A stretch of 64,000 nt of DNA, taken from positions 1-64,000 of the forward strand of contig JAKCVP010000420.1 of NCBI GenBank assembly GCA_023512835.1. The letters are read 5' to 3'. The DNA comes from Taxillus chinensis. Its lineage: Eukaryota > Streptophyta > Magnoliopsida > Santalales > Loranthaceae. The position numbers and the translations under genes are program-made. Shown here piece after piece: positions 1 to 9,334 of this stretch. Positions within the stretch are counted from its first letter, which is position 1. The number at the start of each line of letters is the position of its first letter. Below the pieces are notes generated by a model that searched no databases, had not been told where the DNA came from, and saw nothing but the letters and a program-made list of their open reading frames with translations.

Positions 1-185
1 ATCTGAGTCTCCTAGCAGCAGCAACGTACGTATAGACGATGTTGAGTGGTGCGTTTGCAAACCAGCCAGGTCGTTGTATTTCAGGAAAGCTCTTCGAACC
101 TGACCAAAGTATGCTCATATAACATTATTCCTCCCAAGTCCCGAAGTAGACCCCTAATGCCTGTCAAAGTTTGTCAGCAAGGCCC

Positions 186-938
186 TTATGCTGTCAATGC
201 CATCGAGCAACTCACCTTGCTAGCTCCTCTTAAACAGTATTGGATGGCTGGCATCGGCTTGTCTGCTGTGTTGTAAGCTGCTAGCTGATCAAGATCAGAG
301 TTGCGTGGAAGGAATAAGACAATCTCAGGAGTGATCTTTCGAGCAGCCTCGACCAGCTTCTGTAGGTTGTAAGGCTCCATGAGAGAGAGGTCAAAAACGT
401 CAAAGTCTGAGTATTTTGGTCCTCCCCATGGTGGACTTGCAAAGATGATGGCCTCCGACTTAAGTGATTTGTACTTTGAAAGTGTCTTGAAGACATCACC
501 TTGGACAGGGAAGACTTTTTTGTCTACACCATATATTTTTAGATTGTGTTTGAGACACTTCATTTTGGCAGGGTCTTGCTCGATGGCGAATACGCGCGAG
601 ATCTTTTCGCATCTAGCAAAGGCTATGGTGTTCCCACCAACACCGGCAAAGCAGTCAATGATGGTCTTCTTGCCATTCGTCTTGTAGTTCTGTATGTCCA
701 AAGCAATAGCACTGCCTGGTTAGCGGGTTTGCGGAGTGATGGAACGCGAGGCAGCTTACTCTGCTACCATTTCAGGTGTGACTTCAAAGAAAGCTTCTGG
801 TGTCATGAGAACTCCGTCGTCGTATCTGGAGAATAGGTCATAACGCTGATGGAAATACTTTGCGCTTGTGTCAGGGAGCTGTTCCTTGCTCTCGAAATGC
901 AGTGCTGATGACAGCCTGCCAGCATCGTCGACCGCCAT
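186..938 (-). CDS. TGS1: Trimethylguanosine synthase (RNA cap N2-methyltransferase)
   Basis: This enzyme adds two methyl groups to N2 of the m7G cap of snRNAs and snoRNAs, in the nucleus or nucleolus. The model has two exons, 938-760 and 711-186, with a 48-bp intron (GTAAGC donor, CAG acceptor), giving about 234 residues. The region with QRYDLFSRYDDGV matches the segment before the catalytic fold in Tgs1. The SAM-binding motif I reads DCFAGVGGN and the catalytic motif IV reads SPPWGGPKY, whose Trp stacks on the cap guanine. The ATG at 938 is the first clean one, but a TAG acceptor lies just upstream and 961-1080 is open with good codons, so a further 5' exon is possible. The size fits the compact fungal Tgs1, which lacks the long animal N-terminus. 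The family call is firm; the start is not. Confidence 0.88.
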
Positions 939-1529
939 CTCTTCAGCTTCCTCGGCCTATGCTGTCTGAAAGATAGCCCTGTACTGAGGCGTGAGTTGTC
1001 GAGATTTGCCGTGGCGATCTGATCTTTGCCGCGAAGAACGCTGTACAAGATGTTGCGCGGCAGCTTGCGCAGGTGATATGAGGGCAGTCACCGAAACGAA
1101 CCACTATTATTTGAGAACTCTGGGTGATTGGGAAAGCAGTAAATCATTATTCTACTTGGGCGAGATCGCGCAGAGTCAAAAGCACATGAATGGTGGTGAA
1201 ATTCGGAGTAGACTTGTACTGCAGGTGCGTCAAAGCAGGAGTGGCAGGTTGAGGCCCGTACAGGCGTTGCATAAGGTTTGAGCCGCAACTGGGTCTTGCG
1301 TCCCGTGCACCCTAGCGCGGTTTCAACACGCGCGTCCGAGCACTTGACAAATTCGCAGCTCCCACTCCAACTGCTCTCAACCTTCCTTCCAGTCACTCGT
1401 TGCTAGATCTGCCCCTGCCACGTCTTGCACAAGCCGGTCCATTCATTCACCGGCTTTCGAGCGATATGCATTGTTCTGTTCTGCCGTCAGCATCTCCTCC
1501 TGCAAGCCCTTTAATTTTCCCCATCGCAC
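939..1529. other. Intergenic, 5' flank of TGS1
   Basis: No confident gene. The minus strand between about 960 and 1080 has coding-like codon use and may hold an upstream TGS1 exon, but no donor/acceptor pair of normal intron length could be matched to it. Confidence 0.4.
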
Positions 1530-2290
1530 TTACATGGAGAAGCGATGGCCGAGTCTTGAGCCAGTCTCACTTGCATCTTTCAGCATTAGGTACCACTGAT
1601 GGCATTGTCGGCACTTGACCAGCAGATTCGCATCGACCATGCCCACCATGCTATAGAAGCTTGCTGCTGCTGCTGCCCCAGCCTTTCTAGTGTTCCCATC
1701 CGGTCCGAACTCGCCCATGCCGATGTAAGAATCAAAACCGGTGTGATGCACAAAGCCCAGGAGCTTCAAGCGATCTCCGTGTCGCTCATTGTTGTAGCTG
1801 TGGAAACCCAAGCATTTTCAAGCGTCGTACAGATCGACTGAACCGCGTATCCACGGGCTGCTGATGACATTCACCGTAGGGTCTTCCGCTGCATACGGGG
1901 CGCGAACATCCTCAATCTCAATCCAACCGCCAGGCTCTCGGCTGTTCCAGCATTGCTCGAGGAAGGCTGGCCAGTCTTATGCTACTGCGAACATTAGGCG
2001 CACATGAACGTAGCCGAAGCTCTTTCCATGGATAAAAAGCGACCATTCCTCGTTGACATCGCCCTGCGTGAAGGTACAGCTGGAGGGTGTTTCCTCGGGT
2101 GGAGGCGGGTTGGGATTGATATCAACATCAAGGATATGGCATGCAGGGTTGCTTCTAGCAAATGTTACACCCCAGACACCCGTACTAAACCCAGCTTCAA
2201 GCACGTTGAGGTCACCGTCCGGTTCCAGGAATGTTGTGCAACTTCTTTCCGAACAGGTAATACCACTGCAAATCCTGGCTGTCTACGACT
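1530..2290 (-). pseudogene. Decayed LaeA/UMTA-like SAM methyltransferase
   Basis: The minus strand carries a run of family motifs broken by stops. VLEAGFSTGVWG (from 2204) is motif I. It is followed by LDVDINPNPPPP and a GDVNEEWS segment. A stop at 1979-1977 interrupts the frame, which then continues as DWPAFLEQCWNSREPGGWIE, the typical post-II motif of LaeA-like and velvet-associated methyltransferases. A second stop (TGA, 1820-1818) follows, and the same frame runs on to 1530. Near 2240 the upstream part (QWYYLFGKKLHN, the family's usual run before motif I) sits in another frame. Both nonsense codons are one C-to-T change from sense codons (CAA, CGA). I infer a dead gene; a functional gene would need introns shorter than 30 nt. 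LaeA-like proteins often regulate secondary metabolism, but this copy cannot be assigned a role. Confidence 0.65.
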
Positions 2291-3626
2291 TCTCAGTGGC
2301 CAAGTAGCGAAGCTTGGTGCAGTGTACCGTACTCAACCTTTGCTGCTCCTCCTATCGTTACTGGATATCAGCCATCATGCATAAACAACAAGTGCAAGTT
2401 ATAGAGAGTACAGGATGCTTACCTCATCAGCAGGTGGCCGCAAGGTGCAAGAGGCGTTCGAAGACATCACGCTCTTTTGCTGCAAGATCACGCCCAATCT
2501 GGTCGTGCAGTTAAAAGTCATCAAGTCGTAGCGCAGCGGAGCTCGTAAGGCGCGGCAAGCTGCTGCTTGTAGTGACTGTAGATCGCTTCGAAGCTTGTAG
2601 ATTAGCTTTCTCTACATGTAGCTTTGACATAACCTTCCCACACTCATTGCATGACAGTAGTCAAGGAGGCTCTCGTGATTTCCGTGTAAGATTCTCGTTG
2701 AACGTGTGAGAGTATTGTAGGTGCGCATGCCATCTGCAGCAGCCAGTAGCGAGCTCGAGGCGCCTGGTCAGACACTTCCCCGACTAGATGGAGCGACATC
2801 AGTCTACCTGACCATCCAATCTTTTATTGTTATTTCTGAGGCTTTGCACTACGCGCTGCCTTTAGGCAGATCGAGTGCAGCTGATGTGCAATGCTGTTCC
2901 TTCCACTTGATGGCTTAACATCTTCCGGTGATCGATAAAGTTGGCATGCGCCGTGGACAGTCTACGGAGCCTATGCGTAGTGTATAGTTGGATCGAGAAC
3001 GCTTGAGCTCGCGATCGCAATACATGCCTTCGATGCCGATCAGAAGCCAGACAGAGCTCCGGGATGGCAGATTGTGAGGACTCAAAGCGGGAGCGAGGAC
3101 AGAAGCGATATTTTATTTGATGAGGTCCAGTGCTACTGCGACCGAATGCGTCCGTGATATGGTCTCGCTAGCTTGTGCTTCATTGCTCTGAGCTTCATAA
3201 CATCGGGCTGGCTGACTTTCCCTCAAAGTGCAATGTGCGATGATTGGTGTGGATAATGATCCCACCCATGGTGACAGATTGCAAGGATTCCAGTATGACA
3301 TCGCCATGCAAGACGGGCATTGGTGGGGGCTCTTCTGTTGCAACTATTTCGTCGGCATGTGCAAGTGTGCTTGGCCTGGCATTATACTGCTGCATAAACC
3401 AGTGCAAGGAAGATCCAGTTGCAGGCCGGAGCCAACATGTCACAAAGGTTGATTGTTGAAATTCTGAGCGCACCCCTAGGGCCCTAGTGGCCACGACGTC
3501 AGGGCGTTGCACCCGGCACGCTGGCGGACCCTGTCTCTCGAAGCATTACCAGACATCTCCCAAACCGCGCATACAACTGCTAGGAAGTACAAACGCCCAC
3601 TGACACAACGAAATCGCGTGCCCACC
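2291..3626. other. Intergenic; remnant 5' part of the methyltransferase pseudogene possible
   Basis: At 2440-2520 on the minus strand a stretch ending RPPADE followed by GTAAGC resembles the N-terminal part of LaeA-like proteins, so the dead gene may have begun near 2520. Nothing else is recognisable. The last 200 bases are the promoter and leader of the downstream GRASP gene. Confidence 0.35.
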
Positions 3627-4777
3627 ATGTCCATGTTCGGTGCATTGAATCGCTTCATCTCTCGCCTCGATGGAGACCCTCAGGGCCAACAAGCCTCCAG
3701 AATCCAGGGCGCATTCGGCTTCCAGGTCTTGCGCAACACCAACACAGAACTACCGCTCGAGCCCTGGTTCGATTTCATAATTGGCATTAATGGCCGTCAA
3801 TTAGTAGGTCAAGTCTTATCGAAAAACCCGGTCCTGCAACTGACTCTGGCGTAGGATAACGGTGACTCAAGCCTCTTCGCGACAGAAGTGCGCAACTGCG
3901 CCGGAAACAATGTAAACCTTGGGGTTTGGAGCGCAAAGGTAGGACACGGACGGCATGATGACAATTGCGAGCCCTACTTACGTTTGAATAGGGTCAAGCA
4001 GTCCGAACAGTCTATGCGCAAATCCCAGCCGATGGCTCGTCCCTCGGCCTATCCCTCCAGTGGACACCTCTCACGAGCACCGAAGAAGTCTGGCACGTTC
4101 TTGACGTCGCCGCAAACTCCCCAGCCGATCTTGCAGGTCTGCTGCCGTATGGAGACTATATAATCGGAACACCCGAGGGCGCATTGAAAGGAGAATCAGG
4201 TTTCGGCGAACTTGTGGAACATTTCATGGACAAGCCGATGCGGATCTATGTCTACAACCACGAATACAACGTGACGAGGCTTGTTGAGCTTACACCCTCA
4301 AGAAACTGGGGTGGAACAGGTGCGCTTGGCTGTGTGCTAGGATACGGCGCGCTCCACAGAATTCCGGCCTCCCTCGAAGAGCCTCCCCAAGCACCTGGCG
4401 AAACGTTATTTGAAACACAGCCTTCGGACGCTTCGTTTAATGAGAAGCAGCCCGATATCGCTCAGCAGGGCGCTCAGTATCTCATCCCAGCCGACCTCCC
4501 GGTACCTCCACAAGCTGGTGGTCCGCCCAACGGGCCACCTCAAAGCCGGGCTCCTGCAGTGAAGAAAGCTCGAGCACATCAAAACACCTCGAAAGCCGGG
4601 GACATGGACGCATATTTCGCCGAAGGCGAAGCTAAGAGTCGCGAAGTAGACCACGCGCCATCACCAAAGCCCAGCGCTGGGGGGCTGGCCCCCCCTCCCA
4701 GGGGACCCCCTAGATCGGCCTCACCCTTGAAAGATGGAGACGCAGAAAAGGACACAGAAGTCACGCCAGTTTCATAG
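3627..4777 (+). CDS. GRH1: GRASP-type Golgi reassembly-stacking protein Grh1
   Basis: This peripheral protein of early Golgi and ER exit sites acts in COPII tethering and unconventional secretion. Exons are 3627-3803, 3855-3938 and 3992-4777, all joined in phase 0, giving 348 residues. The start is the ATG in CCCACCATGTCC; upstream in-frame sequence has no other ATG. Two tandem GRASP PDZ modules cover roughly residues 15-200 (FGFQVLRNTNTELPLEPWFD, then LGLSLQWTPL, WHVLDVAANSPADLAGLLP and GDYIIGTPEG). The second exon contains the conserved VWSAKG junction. The tail from about 230 is Pro/Ser-rich and probably disordered. Residue 2 is Ser, so the N-myristoylation glycine of animal GRASPs is absent, as in yeast Grh1, where membrane binding uses an acetylated helix. 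The gene ends 31 bp before the stop of the convergent aminotransferase gene. Confidence 0.93.
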
Positions 4778-4808
4778 AGGACTGCTACAAGTACCGCTCA
4801 AAATGCGA

Positions 4809-6199
4809 TCATTGCCCGCACACTACCGCATCAAGCACCTTTACAAACCTCTGCAACTCTTCCACAGTGTTATAGTGCACCAGACTGACCCTCACAACCC
4901 CTTCTTCAGGAGTCTTCAAGACGTTATCACAGAGCCTCTTGCTGTAAAAGTGGCCATACTTGAAGCCGAAATCACTCTGCTTCTCAACTTTGTCGACAAC
5001 TTCAACTCCACTTCGACCCTTTACCAGGAAACTGAGAACTGGAACACGCTTTGAGCCGTCCTTCTCTGGTACGCCAACAATCTGGTATTGATCGGGTTTT
5101 GAACGTAGGTATTCAAGAAGCACCTCAGAGATCTCCTCCTCATGTTTGATGATGGATTCCCAGCCCACAGACTCAAGGTGAGCCTTGATATGCGGAATAG
5201 CAGCCACGAGCTCATAACTCGATGCCGATAGGCCGAGCTTATCCTCAAGTGTCGCAGAGCCCTTGAAATAATGCCCGAGGCTCCTCATAGAGCTATCTTG
5301 GACAGACTGCTTGACATAGAGCTGCGCAATGTGTGGGCCATAGACCTTGTACCAGCTGAAGGCATAAATGTCAACGCCCAGTGCTTTGACGTCGACTGGA
5401 CGGTGAGGAGCATAAGCAACCGCATCCACGCAGAGCAAGCCATTTGGGCATGTGCTATGGACCAGATCTGCTATCTCCCGCACTGGTGTAATGCTGCCCA
5501 ATACATTCGATGCATGGGTGCAAGTGACGAGCCGTGTTTCCTGGGTAAGTAACGGCTTCAATGTTTCTGGTGTCAACTGCGGGTTATCCGAGGATGGAGT
5601 CTTTGGCTCCCACCACTTCACCTTTAGACCCCAGTCGTCAGCAATAGTCACCCAAGATGCAATATTAGCCTCGTGGTCTATAGCACTGATGACGATTTCA
5701 GAGCCAGGCGGCAGGTGCGGCTTCAGAGCAGACGAGAGGTTGCGAAAGAGTTGTGTCGTGGATGAACCGATTACCACTTCGCTGGGGGCAGCGTTGATGT
5801 AGCTGGCGCCAGCTTGATATCCCTCAACATATCGCTTCGTCGCAACTTGACCGACCTATCCCGCTTCCATCAGCAGCAACAAACGTTCGAGCATACACGA
5901 GCTTCATTCCTCACCTTGTATGATGCCCCCATTTGGACATTGGATGCTATTAGGTATTCCTTAATACTTTCTTGATCATTAGTCTGACGTTGCAAAGTGG
6001 GTATTATGCCATTTGACTCGCCTGTCGATTACAGTACCTAGCACCTGAGTACCGCCTCTGTTATAAACGTCAAATTTGGGCGGTATTTGTCCAGAAAACT
6101 CAAGCTATCTTACGCATTGTCAAAAAAGACTTGCTCGCCGGATGACAAGGATGGGAAGGCATCTCTGGCCGCCTTGATATCCAATGCCGCGCTTGGCAT
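4809..6199 (-). CDS. PLP-dependent class V aminotransferase, cysteine desulfurase-like
   Basis: A fold-type I PLP enzyme close to the VC1184-type cysteine desulfurase-like family; the true substrate is unknown. Exons are 6199-6114, 6057-6038 (20 nt), 5970-5915 and 5855-4809, giving 402 residues. The N-terminal FFDNAGGTQVLESIKEYL motif is complete only if the 20-nt exon is used. Further landmarks are NVQMGASYKV, GSSTTQLFRNL, DHEANIASW, THASNVLGS, the CVDAVAYAPHR cofactor aspartate, and FSWYKVYGPH with the Schiff-base lysine. The long last exon holds almost all of the PLP domain. It could act as a desulfurase, a selenocysteine lyase-like enzyme or an isopenicillin-N-epimerase-like enzyme; no active-site loop cysteine could be placed with confidence. 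It is convergent with GRH1. Confidence 0.87.
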
Positions 6200-7829
6200 T
6201 GTACGAGTGGGTGCGTGTACTGCGTAAAAAAGCTTACAGCAATCTCTCAAATTGGAGCGATGTCTATCACCGTACGTGAGGTTGGACAGGGTTCTACCAG
6301 ACAAGCGTAACAAGATGCCTCGATGTCGTTATCGACTGCGGGTGAAGGTGGCACTCGGGAGAGGTCTTAGTCACCTTCGGGCAAGAGCTTCGCCGACACC
6401 TTCCTCTTTCGTCTCCCAACCTCTCGTCACATTAAGGTCACTTATGAGACATAGACGGTAGGACAGAGCAGCTCTCATTGAACGCAAAGACTTCGTCCAC
6501 ACCTTCTTGATCGCTATGCTAGCCGTCCACACGCTTGTATACCCGGTCGTCTCTCAGGGAAAGGCGCCCCCTCAAGCAGACTCCACATCGTTGTGCGACA
6601 CAATTTTGACAATAAAGAGCGCTGGATGTCGGAATTCATGGACGTATGCTTGACTGGACTGACCCAGACATCTATGCCCTCTGTCAGCCTCTCCTACGCG
6701 TTCTAGTAGTTGAAACATCGACCACGACTTCAGCTTGTGCTACCGGAACTTGGACAATAGCTACCAGGCAGTCGCGTTGAAGGAACGCTCTTGACCGGAT
6801 CGCTGGTCTTCTGCCTCGAATCTTTCATCTTCTCAATATGTCTTATCAAAACCTCTTTGTTTGCCGATTCAGACAATTTCGCGTACTACCGGTCAGCATT
6901 AGTAGCTCAATCCATGGGCTTCAACGGGAAGACAAGTAAAGCTTCCACCGATGGAAAGACAATGTATACGTGAACTCGCTAATGCTCCTTTACAAGTCCA
7001 ATCCAATTGACTTGGCAGATGGCAAGAGGCATAACACAACGATGAGCATTCCTCGGGACCCCATCTTGTGACATATCTCCAGAACATGCTCTACGCTCAA
7101 GACAGGCTCGTCTTCTGCCCCCCTTCTTTGCATACCGAATGACTGTTCTTGTTGTCACAGGTCCTCAGAAGCTGGAATAAAGCACGACTCGTGCCTATCA
7201 TGCTACGCCGTTACGAAGGCTATACCTGGTCGCTCATTATAACAAGCGAAAAGGCGCATGATTCTACAACGCACCGATGTTTTGTGTATCCCCAAACATG
7301 TTGAATTCCTTGGTCTTGTGAGATCGAAGGCTTACAAGATGCCAAGACTAGCTCAAATGATACGCCACCCTGTCACTTGACAGAAGAATCATAAAAGTTC
7401 TCCGAGTCGATGCTGCTTCGGGTCCCTCACTCATCGCCACGTCTTATTAGCGTTGAGACGCTGATTATTACTACGCCACGTTTACGGCTCGCAATAATCT
7501 GCAGCGTGTCACGGCACTGATTAATGTCCACCCGTTGCTGACAGCATCCACGTCAGCGAAGTCCGTGAATTTCAAAGGGGTGTGATGGAGACCCTGTGCC
7601 CGAGTACGGTATGACTTTGCTCCTTTGCCCATGACCATAGTATACACAATGGATGTTCTCAAAAGAGATCCTACTGTCATCTGTCGCATTGGAGGATGCA
7701 GCATAAAGGTCGAAGCCTGACCTTGTCGTCCAAGTGATGTCTACTATTAATGTACGAAATCTTTCGAGGATCTGACTATCATATACATACATCATTGCAC
7801 GACAATGCAAACGTTGTCAAACATTGACA
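6200..7829. other. Gene-free stretch, 1.6 kb
   Basis: Short open frames occur on both strands, but none shows family similarity, splice structure or a credible start. The region includes the promoter of the aminotransferase gene on its left. The right part may contain an unrecognisable 5' portion of the DUF4185-type pseudogene. Confidence 0.5.
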
Positions 7830-9145
7830 ATGGGAACCCCACAGTCATCACCTATCAACGTTCCACCAAGGCTAGCCAGAAGCCACTACCTAGGGATGGA
7901 ACACGATTTCAATTTCAACAGGAATCTCTATCATGATTGTGGCGCGGGCACACTCGTTAACAACTACGTCAGCACATGCGGTCTCTGCAGCAGACAGCGC
8001 AACTTACTCGGTTATCAGTATCTACAGACCTTCTGTGACAGCTACACTACGTCTGACAGAGCGAATGGCACGCTACAGTCGTTCACCCACAACACTATGG
8101 CATACCTTGGTTTCGTGCGTAAACATTCCAGTCAGGACAGTCCAGATGAACTTTTAACGAAAGCCTCAGCACAATACGTCAGATTCGACGGAGATTTATC
8201 AATTCGGCGGACGCAGTGATCAGAATCATGGCCATAAGTCCTTCCAGTCTGGCGTAGGAGCCGTGGAGCTTCAATGGAACGAGTCTGGTCTCGCCCTCTG
8301 GCCATGGGGTCAATTCTCCCTGTCCAAGGCCTCTCCTTGAAAGTCACTAATCCCGCAAAGGTGCAATGACGACTCTCCCGCACAGAAACACCGCAATAGC
8401 CATCTACGACGTCAATACTCCGTCCGGCAATGAGTCATACTACACGACTCTCGTAGCAATCACGGCGAGCGACCCACACGACATATCAACAGGCATAGGC
8501 AACAATCTACCCACTCAGCGTCTCGTCAAGCAATTCTTCTACGTTCGCCTCCCTCCCTTGTCTTACAGATCCTCCATCTAATCCCGACAGTCCAACGAGA
8601 TACAGTACGGCAACCTAGGTCTGACCATCAGCAACGACAGCAGATCCCTCTACCTATGGGCCTCTGTCTCTCAGGGCATGAAACTAGCTCGCGCGCCCCT
8701 GACAACACTATCAGATCGTTCAACATACACATACTGGAACGCCAAGTCTAGGACTTGGCTCCCTTCGCCCCCACCAGCAGACGACACATCTAGCAATGCA
8801 ATCACTTTTCGCCACTCAAGCTATATTCCTCTAGCACCGAGCAGCGGGACCGTCTTCTTCAGCACGCATCATCGCACATTTCTGGCCATCTTCATGGATA
8901 ATAGCATTGCAGGTACGTTTTGGATCCAGTATAGTTCTTCAGGAAATATCGAGGGCCCATGGATTGATGCAGGGGTGCTGTACACGGTGCCGAGAGAACA
9001 CGAGTGTGATGAGGACGGCCTGGCTTATCAGTGGTATTATGCCGGATGGCCGCATCCAGGATTGGACCTGAGTGGGCGGTCGTTGGTGGTTAGTTGGAGT
9101 GCGTGTGGGCCGTTTGTCGAGATGAGTAGGCTGGTATGGGCTTGA
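7830..9145 (+). pseudogene. Frameshifted DUF4185-type (beta-propeller-like) protein remnant
   Basis: Plus-strand segments resembling fungal DUF4185-containing secreted proteins lie in order but in different frames. 7840-8120 holds an N-terminal part (TLQSFTHNTMAYLGF, like the family's SFISNTAAY segment). 8255-8300 (GVGAVELQWNESG), 8308-8365 (LSLKVTNPAKV) and 8385-8550 (TAIAIYDVNTPSGNESYYTT) each need a frame change. The C-terminal part 8600-9145 is open for about 180 codons (KLARAPLTTLSDRSTYTYWN, GTVFFSTHHRTFLAIFMDN, YAGWPHPGLDLSG). A stop at 8579-8581 separates it from the preceding frame; a weak-donor intron could remove that stop, but not the other shifts. I infer a recently inactivated gene. 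The substrate of this family is not known to me. Confidence 0.6.
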
Positions 9146-9334
9146 TGTCCTTCATTAGCTGCTTCGCTCTTCACTTTGAGATGAAGACTTAGCATATGCG
9201 CTAGAGAGAAAGTCTGTCTCTGGAACTGAGTATGTATTTCGCATAGCTGCATCTTGTATATTCAGTATTCTACATTTACGAGGGTATCTTTACAAACCAG
9301 GTATGGGCATCCATCTGATCACGCTGGTTCGGTT

